The notes: generated by a model not told the origin, from the sequence alone. DNA of 64,000 nt from Flavobacteriales bacterium UBA4466 (GCA_905182335.1 CAJJBE010000001.1:124001-188000); one strand, 5' to 3'; counted from the stretch's first letter, positions 7,945-19,679 are shown. Numbers and translations: made by a program.

Positions 7945-10353
7945 ATGCGTTGTAGCTTGCTTTTTTTATTTTTTTTTAATTCGCTACTTCGCAATGATTG
8001 CTTTGCTCAAGACCAATATTTTGTTAAGGATTCCCGCACAAAAACTGCCATTCCATTTGTGAAGATTTATCCCTCTGATGGCGTACCTTTTCTAACGGAT
8101 CTTGATGGTATGTTTTTAGTGAAGGATACCATGACCTCGCTCAGATTAAAATATTCTGGATATAGGGATTCTACACTCATACTGGATCAAGCTGAATCTA
8201 TAATCTTTTTAGAAAGAGAGATCCAGGAAATAGATGAGGTGCTCGTTTTGCCAGGGATAAACCCTGCCCATCGCATTATTGAGATGGCGCAAAATAATAA
8301 GAAGAAAAACCATCCTTTAAAAAACGATGCCTTCAGCTACAAGAGTTATAGCAAGTTTATTTTCGATGTAAATCAAGCGCGTCTTATTTCCGATGGAGGG
8401 GAGGATAGTACCTCCATGAAACTTCAAGATTACTTTAAGAACCAGCACTTGTTTGTGATGGAAAATGCATCGAAAAGGACGTTTTATCCGCCCGGCAAGG
8501 ACAAAGAAGAAATACTTGCCTATAAAGTCTCTGGAATCTCAGATCCAATGCTATCTACCTTTGCGCAAGATATGCAGTCCTTTAACTTCTATGATAATGA
8601 ATTTAATATTTTTGGAGAGGACTTCATCAATCCATTGGCTAAAGACGGAATAAGACGGTATCTGTTTATCTTAGAAGATACTTTGGTCAATAAAAGGGAT
8701 ACTACTTTCACTATATTTTTCAGGCCTCGAAGGGGTAAGAATTTCAAAGGCCTTAAAGGCCATCTTTATATCAATACGAATGGCTTTGCGGTAGAGAAAG
8801 TTAATGCCACCGCATGGAGGCCAAATGGAGAGGGGAAATTTGATGTAACCATTCTTCAGGAGTATGCATTCGTTGATCATAAAAAATGGTTCCCTATTAA
8901 GCTGAGTACCGAATTAAAATATGGGAACTCGATAACAGGTAAAGATAGCGTTCCGGCCGTGATATCTGGCTATGGACATACCTATATAGATAGCATTATA
9001 CTTCATCCTACAGAAAAGTCAGATAGGTTTTATGACAATTATGACTTGTCTACTTCAACTGATGCGGGGGATGTGTCAATGGATGAATGGCAGAAACTAA
9101 GACCCTATGACTTGACCGAAAAAGAGCTTCGGACACATATGAAAGCGGACAGTATTTCGAAGGCGAATCAGGTTGTCAAGCGTCTGGCGTTTATAAAAGA
9201 ATTGGCAAAAGGAAAAATTCAATTGGGCAAGTTATCTCTTCCTTTACGGCGCTTATTAGGGTATAACCAATATGAAAAGTTTAGGTTGGGTTTTGGGTTG
9301 GAGACTTCACCGCAAATTTCACGTAGAATTATATTAGGAGGTTATTTTGCTTACGGAACAAATGATAAAGAGTGGAAATATGGACTGTCCTCTAATGTAA
9401 CAATCAGCCAAAAGCGGAATACGCAGTTTGGTTTAAATTTTCAGCAAGACTTGATCGAAAGAGGAGGCCAAGTATTCACGAGTAGTATATTTGACCTGTA
9501 TGATACCGAACGGCTTCGAGAGTTATATGTACAACAAAAGGACCGCCAACGTCTCGCAGAGATTTCTTTTTCTAGCGATATAAAGGCGAACATGAATGTG
9601 CGTTTGTTTACAAATTATCAGCGCATAGGTTTCACAAATGGATATGAATTCTCACCATCAGACACTACGCTCATGAGCAGCGCTATAGAGACTGATGTTG
9701 CTGAGCTGGGAGTCGAGTTGAAATGGAATATTGGCGAAAAATATATGCTGTTGGGTGAAAGTAAGGTTTCTCAAGGCTTGAAATATCCTTCAATTAAATT
9801 TAAGGCAACAAAGGGGTTTAAAGGGATTTGGGAGAGTGATTTTAACTATTGGAGGTTTAACTTATCAATAAGTCAAAAATTAAAAGTACGTGATTATTTC
9901 TCAATGAATATAAGTTTGACAGCCATGAAGACCATAGGAGATGTACCAATTTCCCTAATGCATAATGGTAGGGGAACAAGGATTAATTGGAATATTAATA
10001 CGGCAAATACTTTTCAAACAATGGTTTCAGGAACGTATTATAGTCGTGATCAAATTGCATTGTTTAGCAGTGTGAAGTTTAAAGCTTTTCATACTAAAGC
10101 AAAGTGGAATGAGCCTCGATTAACCCTCTATCATGCAATAGGGTATGGAGGAGCTGTGAATACCACAAATCACAACATTGATTTTAGGACTATGGATGAA
10201 GGGTATTTGGAGGTAGGCTTAACTTTGGATAACTTCTATACTTTTAACCATTTACCTTTAGGCTTAGGGGTGTTCTATAACTATGGACCTACCAGAGATC
10301 AAAACTGGAAAAATAACATTGTTCCAAAGGTATCGCTGAGCTTCGCTTTATAA
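7945..10353 (+). CDS. DUF5686 outer-membrane protein with N-terminal carboxypeptidase-regulatory-like domain
   Basis: An 802-residue protein with a signal peptide ending near CFAQ (residue 22). A CarboxypepD_reg-like beta-sandwich (about 25-100, SRTKTAIPFVKIYPSDG...) is followed by the DUF5686 signature (INPAHRIIEMAQNNKKKN, then YKSYSKF). The C-terminal half alternates aromatic and polar residues and ends in VSLSFAL with terminal leucine, as expected for an outer-membrane beta-barrel. The family is conserved in Bacteroidota and of unknown substrate, sometimes linked to TonB-dependent systems by the shared N-terminal domain. It is a single-gene unit with its own promoter, converging on polA. 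Confidence 0.8.
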   Translation: MRCSLLFLFFFNSLLRNDCFAQDQYFVKDSRTKTAIPFVKIYPSDGVPFLTDLDGMFLVKDTMTSLRLKYSGYRDSTLILDQAESIIFLEREIQEIDEVLVLPGINPAHRIIEMAQNNKKKNHPLKNDAFSYKSYSKFIFDVNQARLISDGGEDSTSMKLQDYFKNQHLFVMENASKRTFYPPGKDKEEILAYKVSGISDPMLSTFAQDMQSFNFYDNEFNIFGEDFINPLAKDGIRRYLFILEDTLVNKRDTTFTIFFRPRRGKNFKGLKGHLYINTNGFAVEKVNATAWRPNGEGKFDVTILQEYAFVDHKKWFPIKLSTELKYGNSITGKDSVPAVISGYGHTYIDSIILHPTEKSDRFYDNYDLSTSTDAGDVSMDEWQKLRPYDLTEKELRTHMKADSISKANQVVKRLAFIKELAKGKIQLGKLSLPLRRLLGYNQYEKFRLGFGLETSPQISRRIILGGYFAYGTNDKEWKYGLSSNVTISQKRNTQFGLNFQQDLIERGGQVFTSSIFDLYDTERLRELYVQQKDRQRLAEISFSSDIKANMNVRLFTNYQRIGFTNGYEFSPSDTTLMSSAIETDVAELGVELKWNIGEKYMLLGESKVSQGLKYPSIKFKATKGFKGIWESDFNYWRFNLSISQKLKVRDYFSMNISLTAMKTIGDVPISLMHNGRGTRINWNINTANTFQTMVSGTYYSRDQIALFSSVKFKAFHTKAKWNEPRLTLYHAIGYGGAVNTTNHNIDFRTMDEGYLEVGLTLDNFYTFNHLPLGLGVFYNYGPTRDQNWKNNIVPKVSLSFAL

Positions 10354-10372
10354 AATAATAGTCTTCGGATGT

Positions 10373-13180
10373 TTAATGTGCATCTAGCCAATTATCTGCA
10401 ACTTCCATTTCAACTTCTATAGGAACAATAAACTCTACGGCAGATTCCATTTCACGTTTCACTAAGTCTTTCATGAGGTTAGTTTCACTTTCGTGTACGT
10501 CAAATACAAGTTCATCATGTACTTGTAGAAGCATCTTCGATTTTAAATTCGCTTCTTTCATTGCGCCATGAACCCCAATCATTGCCAACTTAATTACATC
10601 TGCTGCAGAGCCTTGAATAGGAGCATTTACTGCATTTCTTTCTGCAAACCCCCGAACTACAGCGTTCGCCGAATTAATGTCGCTTAAATACCGTCTGCGT
10701 TTCATGATTGTTTCAACGTAGCCGTTCTCCCTTGCTTTTGCAACAGTTTCATCCATGTATCCTTTAATTGTAGGATATTGCTCGAAGTAGCTATCAATGA
10801 TTTGTTTCGCTTCTTTTCTAGAAATATTTAAGTTTTGCGCTAATCCAAATGCAGATTGTCCATAAATAATTCCAAAGTTAACTGCTTTTGCAGAGCTACG
10901 CTGATCACGTGTTACTTCTTCCAGTGGCACGTTAAATACTTTTGCTGCAGTTGCCTTGTGAATATCAATACCACTTCTGAAAGCTTCAATCATGTTATCA
11001 TCTTCGCTCAGTGCCGCGATGATCCGTAATTCAATTTGTGAGTAATCCGCTGCCATTAATTGAAATCCTTTTCCGCGAGGGATAAACGATTTACGAATCT
11101 CTTTCCCTTTATCCGATCGAATGGGAATGTTTTGTAAGTTCGGGTTGTTCGAACTTAAACGACCAGTTGCAGCTACCGTTTGCATATAACTAGTGTGAAT
11201 CCTTCCATCTACCTCATCCATTAAGGTTGGCAATGGGTCCACGTATGTATTCTTTAATTTTCTGAGCTGACGATAATCCAAAATCATAGGGATTATAGTG
11301 TGTGAATGCTTTAGTTTTTGAAGGATGTCCTCTCCTGTTGCATATTGCCCTGTTTTTGTCTTTTTCGCTTTCGCCGAAATTTTCATGTGGTCAAATAGCA
11401 CCTCGCCCAATTGTTTTGGAGAATCAATGTTAAAATCGATTCCTGCTTCTTTTTTAATTGAAGCATCTAACTCTTCTAATATCGCCCCCAATTCTACCGA
11501 ATAGTTTTTCAACCCTTCAGAATCAATAGTAATACCTTCTTGTTCCATCGATTTCAAGACATCCACCAAAGGCATCTCCATATTATAAAACAGCTCTTTC
11601 AAGTGTTCTTTTTGAATTTCAGGCTCAAATATTTCCATCAACTGAAAAGTAATATCTGCATCTTCACAAGCATATTCATACACTTCCTCTGGATCTAAAT
11701 CAGCCATTGTTTTTTGGTTCTTTCCTTTCTTACCAATCAATGTTTCAATTGAAACAGGCTTGTATTTCAAATAAAACTCAGACAAGAAGTCCATGCTTTG
11801 TTTAGAATCAGCATTAATCAAATAATGCGCAATCATTGTGTCAAATGTAGGCGCTTCCACTGCTACCGCGTAACGGTTGATTACTTTAATATCATATTTA
11901 ATATTATGTGCGATTTTTTCAATCTTAGTCGACTCAAAAAATGGTCGGAACTCTTCAACGATTTTCTTAGCCTCTTCAAAATCTGTAGGTATAGTGACGT
12001 AAAAAGCTTCGTTTGCTTTGTAGCTAAACGCTACTCCAACAATATTTGCATGTAAAGCATCTAATCTATCTGTTTCCGTATCGAAACACACCTTCTTCTG
12101 CTTCATTAATAAGGCTAGTAATTCTTTGCGCTCTTGAGGGGTGCTGATTAAATGGTAACTGTAATTTTCAGAGGCAATTGTTTTATAATCTTCCGGCTCA
12201 GTTGGTTTTATTTCTTCAGCAACAGCTTGTTTTCCGAATAAATCCATCTGTCCGTTGTTATCCATTATTGGAGCAGCCGAAACAACAATTTCTTCTCCCA
12301 AGACTCTACGTGCTAAATTCTTGAATTCAAGTTCAATAAAAACTTCCCTGACTTTTTCTGGATTCAACTCGCACATGATCAACTCATTCTCGTTGAACTC
12401 AACATCAACATCAAGAATAATAGTTGCCAATGATTTTGACATCAGTCCTTGTTCTGTGAAGTTCTCAACATTCTCTCTTTGCTTTCCTTTAAGCTCGTGT
12501 GAATGTTCGATGATTCCTTCTACAGAGCCATACTGCTTCAGTAATTTAGATGCTGTTTTTGGACCAATTCCTGGAATTCCTGGAATGTTGTCGGCAGCAT
12601 CACCTTGCAGTCCAAGAATATCGATAACCTGCCCTACATTCTCTATATCAAATTTCTCAAGAACCTTTGCTGTATCCCAAATTTCAGCTGGATTTCCACT
12701 TCTCCCGGGTCTATACATGAACACATTCTCATTCACCAACTGGGCGAAATCCTTGTCTGGTGTCATCATATATGTTGTGAAACCCGCTTTTTCTGCAATA
12801 ACAGACAGGGTGCCAATGGTGTCGTCTGCCTCAAATCCAGCAACTTGAAGAATTGGAATGTTAAATGCCTTAATGATGTCCTTAATCGGTTGAATCATTG
12901 AGGTGATTCCTTCCGGTGTTTCATCTCGATGCGCTTTGTATTCTGTAAACTCTTCCCTTCTACTTACGGAGCCTCCAGGAGGGTCAAAAACAACCGCTAA
13001 GTGAGTGGGCTTCTCAGTCTTAATAATATCAATAAGCGCATTTGTAAAACCAAAAGCAGCTGAGGTATTTTGTCCTTTAGAATTAATTCGAGGGTTCTTA
13101 GCAAATGCAAAATATGCTCTAAAAATCAGGGCAAATGCATCAACTAAAAAGAGTTTTTTATCATGTTCTGAAGAAATCAT
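10373..13180 (-). CDS. polA: DNA polymerase I
   Basis: A 935-residue, three-domain Pol I. The 5'-nuclease domain occupies about residues 1-300 (LFLVDAFALIFRAYFA, then DADNIPGIPGIGPKTA). The 3'-5' proofreading domain is intact: CFDTETD supplies the DxE pair, and HNIKYD and YEYACEDAD supply the later acidic residues. The polymerase domain has motif A (AADYSQIELR, about residue 700), motif B (RSSAKAVNFGIIYGQS) and motif C (VHDE at 887-890). It fills gaps and removes RNA primers during replication and repair. It lies 12 bp downstream of cysS and is probably cotranscribed with it. Confidence 0.97.
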   Translation of the reverse strand: MISSEHDKKLFLVDAFALIFRAYFAFAKNPRINSKGQNTSAAFGFTNALIDIIKTEKPTHLAVVFDPPGGSVSRREEFTEYKAHRDETPEGITSMIQPIKDIIKAFNIPILQVAGFEADDTIGTLSVIAEKAGFTTYMMTPDKDFAQLVNENVFMYRPGRSGNPAEIWDTAKVLEKFDIENVGQVIDILGLQGDAADNIPGIPGIGPKTASKLLKQYGSVEGIIEHSHELKGKQRENVENFTEQGLMSKSLATIILDVDVEFNENELIMCELNPEKVREVFIELEFKNLARRVLGEEIVVSAAPIMDNNGQMDLFGKQAVAEEIKPTEPEDYKTIASENYSYHLISTPQERKELLALLMKQKKVCFDTETDRLDALHANIVGVAFSYKANEAFYVTIPTDFEEAKKIVEEFRPFFESTKIEKIAHNIKYDIKVINRYAVAVEAPTFDTMIAHYLINADSKQSMDFLSEFYLKYKPVSIETLIGKKGKNQKTMADLDPEEVYEYACEDADITFQLMEIFEPEIQKEHLKELFYNMEMPLVDVLKSMEQEGITIDSEGLKNYSVELGAILEELDASIKKEAGIDFNIDSPKQLGEVLFDHMKISAKAKKTKTGQYATGEDILQKLKHSHTIIPMILDYRQLRKLKNTYVDPLPTLMDEVDGRIHTSYMQTVAATGRLSSNNPNLQNIPIRSDKGKEIRKSFIPRGKGFQLMAADYSQIELRIIAALSEDDNMIEAFRSGIDIHKATAAKVFNVPLEEVTRDQRSSAKAVNFGIIYGQSAFGLAQNLNISRKEAKQIIDSYFEQYPTIKGYMDETVAKARENGYVETIMKRRRYLSDINSANAVVRGFAERNAVNAPIQGSAADVIKLAMIGVHGAMKEANLKSKMLLQVHDELVFDVHESETNLMKDLVKREMESAVEFIVPIEVEMEVADNWLDAH

Positions 13181-13192
13181 AATTCAATATTG

Positions 13193-14659
13193 TTAATTCC
13201 AAGTAGTTCCTTCCTTAGAGTCTTTCACTATAATTCCAGCGTTTGCCAGTCCGTCTCGGATTTTATCTGACGTTGTCCAGTCTTTGTTTGTGCGCGCTTC
13301 TTGACGTAAATCAAGTACTAAATCCATCACTGGCGCTAATTTATCTTCACCACCTGAAACAGATGGAGCCAGCCCCAATACATCAACCACAAATGCGGAC
13401 ATTTCAGTTTGAAGCAACAGTCGATCAGAAGCAGAAATTGTTGCTTTACCATCATTTACAGAATTGATAAACTTAACCGACTCAAACAAATTAGCAACTA
13501 AAATTGGAGCATTAAAATCATCGTTCATAGCGCTGTAGAAGCTTTCAATCATTTCATTGACGCTCGTAGAAGATTCTAAACTCGTATTCAAAGCCTCAAG
13601 AGTAGCCATTGCCTCAGTTAATCGAGCATATCCTTTTTCTGCAGCAGCAAGTGCTTCCGAAGTAAAATCTAATGTTGACCTATAGTGCGCTTGCATCATG
13701 AAAAAACGAACAACCATAGAGTCAAATGGTTTTGTCATAAAGGTATTGACCCCCGAAAACAATTCATGTGGTAAAATTGAATTTCCAGTAGATTTACTCA
13801 TCTTTTTCCCATTCAACGTAAGCATATTTCCATGCATCCAATATTGAACAGGTGCCTTCCCATTTGAGGCCGTTCCTTGTGCAATTTCACATTCGTGATG
13901 CGGGAACTTTAAATCCATTCCGCCGCCATGAATATCAAATTCTTCCCCTAAATATTTCGTACTCATTGCTGAACACTCTAAGTGCCAGCCTGGAAAGCCA
14001 ACTCCCCAAGGCGATGACCATTTCATAATATGATCCGAAGAAGCATTTTTCCATAAAGCGAAATCTAGCGGTGCTCGCTTCTCACTTTGACCATCAAGAT
14101 CTCGCGTATTTGAAATTAAGTCTTCTATTTTTCTTCCCGAAAGCTCACCATAAGGATGGCTCTCATTATATTTTTCAACATCAAAATAAACAGACCCGTT
14201 TGATTCGTACCCAAAGCCATTATCAATAATCGCCTGAATCATTTCAATTTGTTCTATGATATGCCCCGTTGCTGTAGGCTCGATGTTTGGAGCCAAACTA
14301 TTGAAGTTCTCCATTACTTTGTGGAAATCCAATGTGTATTGTTGAACAATTTCCATAGGCTCTAATTGCTCTAAACGTGCCTTTTTAGCTATTTTATCTT
14401 CTCCTTCGTCTGCATCATCTACTAAATGACCAACATCTGTAATGTTTCTCACATATCGCACTTTATATCCTAAATGGACGAGGTAGCGATAAACCATGTC
14501 AAATGAAATAAATGTTCTACAATTACCAAGGTGAACATTACTGTAGACTGTGGGGCCACAAACATAAAGCCCTACAAATCCATCTTTCAATGACTTAAAA
14601 ATGAGCTTCTCTCCTTTCAAGGAGTTATAAATTGACAGTTTTTTTGCGTGAGACTTCAT
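13193..14659 (-). CDS. cysS: Cysteine--tRNA ligase
   Basis: A 488-residue class I aminoacyl-tRNA synthetase. C34 in YVCGPTVY is the first zinc ligand, HLGN at 43-46 is the HIGH motif, and GWHLECSAM and FPHHECEIA supply the remaining zinc ligands and substrate pocket. KMSKS is at residues 286-290. The C-terminal DALR-type helical domain and short tail are complete. It charges tRNA-Cys in the cytoplasm. It is the first gene of a cysS-polA unit, with a good promoter 24-55 bp upstream of the ATG. Confidence 0.97.
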   Translation of the reverse strand: MKSHAKKLSIYNSLKGEKLIFKSLKDGFVGLYVCGPTVYSNVHLGNCRTFISFDMVYRYLVHLGYKVRYVRNITDVGHLVDDADEGEDKIAKKARLEQLEPMEIVQQYTLDFHKVMENFNSLAPNIEPTATGHIIEQIEMIQAIIDNGFGYESNGSVYFDVEKYNESHPYGELSGRKIEDLISNTRDLDGQSEKRAPLDFALWKNASSDHIMKWSSPWGVGFPGWHLECSAMSTKYLGEEFDIHGGGMDLKFPHHECEIAQGTASNGKAPVQYWMHGNMLTLNGKKMSKSTGNSILPHELFSGVNTFMTKPFDSMVVRFFMMQAHYRSTLDFTSEALAAAEKGYARLTEAMATLEALNTSLESSTSVNEMIESFYSAMNDDFNAPILVANLFESVKFINSVNDGKATISASDRLLLQTEMSAFVVDVLGLAPSVSGGEDKLAPVMDLVLDLRQEARTNKDWTTSDKIRDGLANAGIIVKDSKEGTTWN

Positions 14660-14682
14660 TAATATATATTCTAGTGTACAGA

Positions 14683-14714
14683 CAAATATACCTTTAATTC
14701 AAAAAGCACAAAAG
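14683..14714 (-). promoter_or_regulatory. cysS promoter (TTTTG-N18-TATATTTG)
   Basis: On the minus strand TTTTG ends at about 14709, then 18 bp, then TATATTTG (14690-14683). This is a near-perfect Bacteroidota sigma-A type promoter. The ATG of cysS is 24 bp downstream of the -7 element. Confidence 0.6.
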
Positions 14715-14762
14715 AGCATACTGAAATAAGGTATAGAAACGACTTTTTCTACTAAAAATATT

Positions 14763-16048
14763 TTATATATTAACACAAATAATTAGTAAAGTAAAAGGAT
14801 AAAAAAGCCCTCCGATGTGGAAGGCTTTAATGTTTTGTTTCAAGACTACTTTCCTCTCTACTGTACCATCATCATAGATGTATAGAAGAGGTGTGTTTGG
14901 TTTAAATGGTGTTTCTCTACCTAGTAAATCAACAATCTTTATTAGTTGTTTAGTTCTCCTATTCCTGTGAAGTCTACTAACCTGCACTCTGATGTATTAC
15001 TACATCCATTAACAGTAACAATTACTGCATAGTTACCTGTTACGGCAGGAGTGAAAGCTTGATTTACTTCACCTACTATTGGAGCATTGCCATTATCACA
15101 ATCTAACCATTGGTATGCAGCAACAGTTTGAGTGGCTGTTAGCGTTGCACCATTTTGTATTACAGCATTACTAGGGAGTGGGTCAATAGTCAAATCAATT
15201 GAAATAACACTATCACATCCTGCTGCATTTGGGATAGTAGAGCTATAGCTTCCTGTAGAAGTGTAAACCTGACCATCAGGTGCTATATAGAAATCACAAG
15301 CTGTTTCAATAATAGAACTTGTTGATTGAGGAGTAATAGTTAAGTCTAGAGTAATAGTACTATCACAACCTTCAGCATTTATTGTTGTATAAGTTACTGT
15401 ATTATTTGATGATGTGTAGTTATTACCATCTAGCCAAGTCAAAGAATCACACGCTGTAATTATATCTGTTGATGAGGTTGGAGTACAAGAACAAGCATTA
15501 TTACAATCTGTGCTAAAAGAAGTTTGAGGGTCTATATTATTCCAATTAGCCGTTGAATAGTTTACATAAACTACCTCAATACAGGTGAGGTTTGGATTAT
15601 TTAATGAATAAAAACTAAAGCCACCAATAGCTGTATTGTTTCCATTTTTAAAATTTAAGCACTCTAGTTGGTTATCACGACAACTCAAATAAGTTAAAGC
15701 AGTATTATTAGACACATCCAAAGATGTTAGATTGTTATATGGGCAATACTATTCAGTTAAAGCAGTATTATTCGAGACATCCAAAGATGTTAGTTGGTTA
15801 TTACCACAACTCAAACCAAATAAAGCAGTAAACGCTTCAATCCCTGTTAAGTCTGATATAGATAAATTAGCTGCTTCAATATACCCTGTAAAAGAACTTG
15901 CCTCACTAACCTGTATGTCACCATCTCCATTAGTGTTAATAGCACTGTTAATAATTAGATAGTTTTTAAAGTTAGCATCAGGGATATATACATTCTGCCC
16001 AAAGCTTATTATTGGGACTAATAGTAAAATAAGTAGTAGTGTTTTCAT
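14763..16048 (-). pseudogene. Decayed leucine-rich-repeat T9SS surface protein
   Basis: The reading starts at 16048 with a signal peptide (MKTLLLILLLVPIISFGQ). A short LRR array follows with the SLDVSNNTALT pattern. An in-frame TAG occurs after TALTE, exactly where the repeat pattern expects leucine (TTG to TAG is one change); the same frame resumes with YCPYNNLTSLDVSNN. Two ~45-aa CDST-type repeats and an Ig-like segment come next. The frame then stops (TAA) after GIGELNN at 14942. The expected sorting-tail sequence (LIKIVDLLGRETPFKPN) continues in another frame (14987 leftwards), so a 1-nt deletion or 2-nt insertion split it. The shifted frame also runs through the terminator. The two lesions make a non-functional protein likely unless they are sequence errors. 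Confidence 0.75.
14803..14832 (-). terminator. Rho-independent terminator of the LRR pseudogene
   Basis: On the minus strand AAGCCTTCC pairs with GGAGGGCTT around a CACATC loop and is followed by a T-run (14803-14808). It lies inside the frameshifted C-terminal frame, which supports loss of the original stop codon. Confidence 0.75.
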
Positions 16049-16054
16049 AGTTAA

Positions 16055-17800
16055 TTACTGAATTTTAATGCCTAGTTCCTTCATTTGTTCGGCATCCAGT
16101 GGTGAAGGCGCGTCAATCATTACATCACGTCCACTATTGTTTTTTGGGAACGCGATATAGTCACGAATAGATTCAGAACCGCCCATTGTAGCAACCAATC
16201 GATCTAAACCGAAAGCCAAACCACCGTGTGGAGGGGCGCCATATTCAAACGCTGACATTAAGAACCCAAATTGTGCTTCTGCTTCTGCTTTAGTGAATCC
16301 TAATAAATCGAACATTCTTGATTGAATCTCACGATCATGAATACGAATAGACCCTCCGCCAAGCTCAACACCATTCATTGCCAGGTCATAAGCGTTTGCC
16401 CGAACTTTCCCTGGATCAGTATTGATCAAGTGCATGTCTTCTGGTTTCGGAGAAGTAAATGGATGATGCATTGCGTGATAGCGCTCAGACTCTTCGTCCC
16501 ATTCCAATAAAGGAAAATCAACAACCCATAGCGGCTTGAATACATTCGGGTTTCTCAATCCTAATTCATCTCCCATATGTAAGCGAAGCTCACCCATTTG
16601 CTTCCGCGTTTTCTCTAAATCACCACTGATAACTAGTAGTAAGTCCCCGGGTTTAGCACCAGCTGCTTTCGCCCATTCTGCTAAATCATTTTGAGAATAA
16701 AACTTATCTACAGAAGACTTATATGTTCCGTCTTCATTACATTTTAAGTAAACCAATCCTTTACATCCAATTTGCGGTCTGCGCACCCAATCCGTCAGTT
16801 TATCTAATTGTTTTCTTGTATATCCTGCACAATCTTGAGCGTTAATAGCTAATACCTGTTCGGCATCATCAAAAATTGAAAACCCTTTATTCTTAGTAAC
16901 AGTGTTCATATCAACGAATTCTAAACCAAAACGAATATCTGGCTTATCAGAACCATATCGCTCCATTGCTTCAACATAAGTCATTCGAGGAAATTTCGCA
17001 TCTAACTCAACTTTTCTTACCTCTCTAAACAAGTGCTGAATCATTCCTTCGAACGTGTTCAAGATATCTTCTTGTTCAACAAAAGCCATTTCGCAATCAA
17101 TTTGCGTAAACTCCGGTTGACGGTCAGCTCTTAAATCCTCGTCTCTAAAACATTTCACAATTTGGTAGTAACGATCGAAGCCTGAAACCATCAATAGCTG
17201 CTTAAACGTCTGAGGCGATTGTGGTAAAGCATAAAACTGCCCACCGTTCATTCTACTTGGAACAACGAAATCTCTAGCTCCTTCAGGAGTAGATTTAATT
17301 AAAACTGGAGTTTCAACATCTAAGAAATTTTGTGAATCCAAGAATTTTCTTGTTTCCAAAGAAACCTTGTTTCTCAATCTTAATTTATCTTGAACAGGAT
17401 TACGCCGTAAATCTAAGTAACGGTATTTTGCACGTAACTCTTCTCCACCATCCGTATCATCTTCAATTGTAAATGGCGGTGTTTTGGAGCCATTCAAAAC
17501 CGTTAAAGAACTTACTTTAATTTCAATTTCTCCCGTTGGAATCTTTTTGTTTTTACTTGATCTCTCGATTACTTCACCTTCAACTTTTACAACAAATTCA
17601 CGTCCTAACTTACGCGCTTGCTCTGTTAACTCTTTTTCCTCCTCAAGGTTAAACGCTAACTGAGTAATTCCATAGCGGTCTCTCAAGTCTAAGAATGTCA
17701 TTCCACCTAGATCTCTCGATTTCTGAACCCACCCTGAAAGAGTAACTGTTAAACCTATGTGTGAAAGGCGTAATTCGCCGCAAGTATGTGATCTGTACAT
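16055..17800 (-). CDS. aspS: Aspartate--tRNA ligase
   Basis: A 581-residue bacterial-type class IIb synthetase. An N-terminal OB anticodon-binding domain (about 1-105: [26 protein letters not shown]) precedes the catalytic core, with motif 2 in [18 protein letters not shown] and motif 3 in [16 protein letters not shown] insertion domain of the long bacterial form lies between, consistent with the length. It charges tRNA-Asp in the cytoplasm. The stop is 6 bp before the start of the LRR pseudogene, which may be read from the aspS transcript. Confidence 0.97.
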   Translation of the reverse strand: MYRSHTCGELRLSHIGLTVTLSGWVQKSRDLGGMTFLDLRDRYGITQLAFNLEEEKELTEQARKLGREFVVKVEGEVIERSSKNKKIPTGEIEIKVSSLTVLNGSKTPPFTIEDDTDGGEELRAKYRYLDLRRNPVQDKLRLRNKVSLETRKFLDSQNFLDVETPVLIKSTPEGARDFVVPSRMNGGQFYALPQSPQTFKQLLMVSGFDRYYQIVKCFRDEDLRADRQPEFTQIDCEMAFVEQEDILNTFEGMIQHLFREVRKVELDAKFPRMTYVEAMERYGSDKPDIRFGLEFVDMNTVTKNKGFSIFDDAEQVLAINAQDCAGYTRKQLDKLTDWVRRPQIGCKGLVYLKCNEDGTYKSSVDKFYSQNDLAEWAKAAGAKPGDLLLVISGDLEKTRKQMGELRLHMGDELGLRNPNVFKPLWVVDFPLLEWDEESERYHAMHHPFTSPKPEDMHLINTDPGKVRANAYDLAMNGVELGGGSIRIHDREIQSRMFDLLGFTKAEAEAQFGFLMSAFEYGAPPHGGLAFGLDRLVATMGGSESIRDYIAFPKNNSGRDVMIDAPSPLDAEQMKELGIKIQ

Positions 17801-17875
17801 GATATAAAATTATTCGATCGTGAAGTTAGTGTATTTAGTCTACTTCACTAATGTCTTTTATTGTTAAGCCTTCTA

Positions 17876-19417
17876 TTATAAAGGAATATTTCCGTGTTTC
17901 TTTTTCGGCAGCGTATCTACTTTGTTTTCCAGCATCTTGAATCCGGCAATTACTTTAGCCCGTGTTTCTTCTGGAAGAATAACATCGTCAATGATACCAC
18001 GTTCTGCTGCTCTATATGGATTGGCAAACATTTCAGCATATTCAGCTTCTTTTTCCAACCATTTAGCCTGAGGGTCTTCCGCTGCTGCAATTTCACGCTT
18101 AAAGATGATTTCTGCCGCTCCTTTAGCTCCCATTACTGCAATTTCTGCGGTTGGCCAAGCGAAATTTAAGTCTGCGCCAATACTCTTAGAATTCATCACA
18201 TCAAACGCTCCGCCATAAGCCTTCCTTGTAATTATAGTAATTCTAGGAACAGTAGCTTCAGCAAATGCATAAAGTAATTTCGCACCATGTGTGATAATGC
18301 CCTTCCACTCTTGATCAGTGCCAGGCAAAAACCCAGGAACATCTTCAAAAACTAATAATGGAATATTAAACGCATCACAAAAACGCACAAAACGTGCGCC
18401 TTTTCTAGACGATTCAATATCTAAAACACCTGCCATTGAGGCTGGCTGATTAGCAATAACACCAACTGTTCTTCCCTCCACACGTGCAAAACCAATTACA
18501 ATGTTCTTAGCGAAATCCTCATGAACTTCTCTAAAACTATTATCATCTATCACTGCGGCGACCACTTTCCGAATATCGTAGGGGAGCGTGTTATTGTCAG
18601 GAAGTATCTTTTTAATCGTTTCTAACTTCGATTTATTAAATTCAAATTTAGTCGGACTTGGCGCTAACTCATTTGCGTTTTGCGGCATAAATGTTATTAA
18701 ATCCCGCACCTTTTGCAATGCCTCAATATCATTCCCAGCAGTAAAGTGGTTCACACCTGATTTTTCAGCATGTACTTTTGCGCCACCTAAATCCTCAGAA
18801 GTTACCTCTTCATGCGTTACTGTTTTAACAACATTGGGGCCTGTAACGAACATATAAGAGGTGTCTTCAACCATAATGGTAAAGTCAGTTAATGCAGGGG
18901 AATACACTGCGCCCCCGGCACAGGGCCCCATAATTACACTAATCTGTGGTATTACACCTGAAGCTCTAGTATTTCGATAGAAAATTTCTGCATAACCAGC
19001 CAAAGAAACTACCCCTTCTTGAATACGTGCACCTCCAGAATCATTTAATCCAATTAAAGGCGCACCATTCTTCATTGCTAAATCCATCACCCGACAAATT
19101 TTAGCAGCGTGCGTTTCAGACAAAGAACCCCCAAGCACGGTGAAATCTTGTGAGAAGACATAAATTAATCTGCCATGAATTGTCCCAAAGCCAGTTACAA
19201 CACCATCGCCAGGGATTTTATTTTTTTCTAAGCCAAAAGAAGTAGAACGATGTTCCACGAATTGACCAATCTCATTAAAAGAGCCTTCATCCATCAATGC
19301 GGTAACACGCTCGCGAGCTGTTAGTTTTCCTTGTGAATGCTGCCGTTCAATTCGACTTTCTCCACCCCCTAATTTGGTGGCTTCTCTTCTATCCTTTAAA
19401 TCTTGGTTTCTATCCAT
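17876..19417 (-). CDS. Acyl-CoA carboxylase carboxyltransferase subunit (propionyl/methylmalonyl-CoA type)
   Basis: A 513-residue carboxyltransferase of the MmdA/PccB family. The N-terminal half has the crotonase-fold [17 protein letters not shown] and [11 protein letters not shown] segments; the C-terminal half has [12 protein letters not shown] and [10 protein letters not shown]. These bind acyl-CoA and carboxybiotin. Proteins of this size are beta subunits of propionyl-CoA carboxylase or alpha subunits of methylmalonyl-CoA decarboxylase. No biotin carrier or biotin carboxylase gene is adjacent, so the two cannot be told apart here. It is a single-gene unit with its own promoter. Confidence 0.92.
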   Translation of the reverse strand: MDRNQDLKDRREATKLGGGESRIERQHSQGKLTARERVTALMDEGSFNEIGQFVEHRSTSFGLEKNKIPGDGVVTGFGTIHGRLIYVFSQDFTVLGGSLSETHAAKICRVMDLAMKNGAPLIGLNDSGGARIQEGVVSLAGYAEIFYRNTRASGVIPQISVIMGPCAGGAVYSPALTDFTIMVEDTSYMFVTGPNVVKTVTHEEVTSEDLGGAKVHAEKSGVNHFTAGNDIEALQKVRDLITFMPQNANELAPSPTKFEFNKSKLETIKKILPDNNTLPYDIRKVVAAVIDDNSFREVHEDFAKNIVIGFARVEGRTVGVIANQPASMAGVLDIESSRKGARFVRFCDAFNIPLLVFEDVPGFLPGTDQEWKGIITHGAKLLYAFAEATVPRITIITRKAYGGAFDVMNSKSIGADLNFAWPTAEIAVMGAKGAAEIIFKREIAAAEDPQAKWLEKEAEYAEMFANPYRAAERGIIDDVILPEETRAKVIAGFKMLENKVDTLPKKKHGNIPL

Positions 19418-19454
19418 TTCACTTGGTTTACTTCAATCCCCCTAAGGCAAAGAA

Positions 19455-19486
19455 CAAAGATAATTTTATTCTCAAACTAACAGAAA
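19455..19486 (-). promoter_or_regulatory. Promoter of the carboxyltransferase gene (TTTCTG-N18-TATCTTTG)
   Basis: TATCTTTG on the minus strand (19462-19455) is a strong -7 element. TTTCTG, one mismatch from TTTTTG, lies 18 bp upstream. The ATG follows 37 bp downstream. Confidence 0.5.
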
Positions 19487-19679
19487 GAGATGTCTTATGA
19501 AATTAACCCTTTCGATTAATTAAAACACTTCAAATCAGAAAAATCAAGATAGTACGATTATACCATTTTGTAGTTATGGCCTACTAGTATGTCACAATTA
19601 AGACATTAATATTTATAAAAGGCTCCCGAACAATCTTAAAATACTTATATTAGATTATTCTCTTAAATAGAACACGATT

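Noticed and set aside
11798-13196. Plus-strand ORFs opposite polA (up to 197 aa)
   Set aside because: They lie antisense to a fully conserved polymerase gene and show no family features.
14763-14987. A separate 74-aa gene
   Set aside because: It is the frame-shifted sorting tail of the LRR gene and continues into a terminator hairpin.
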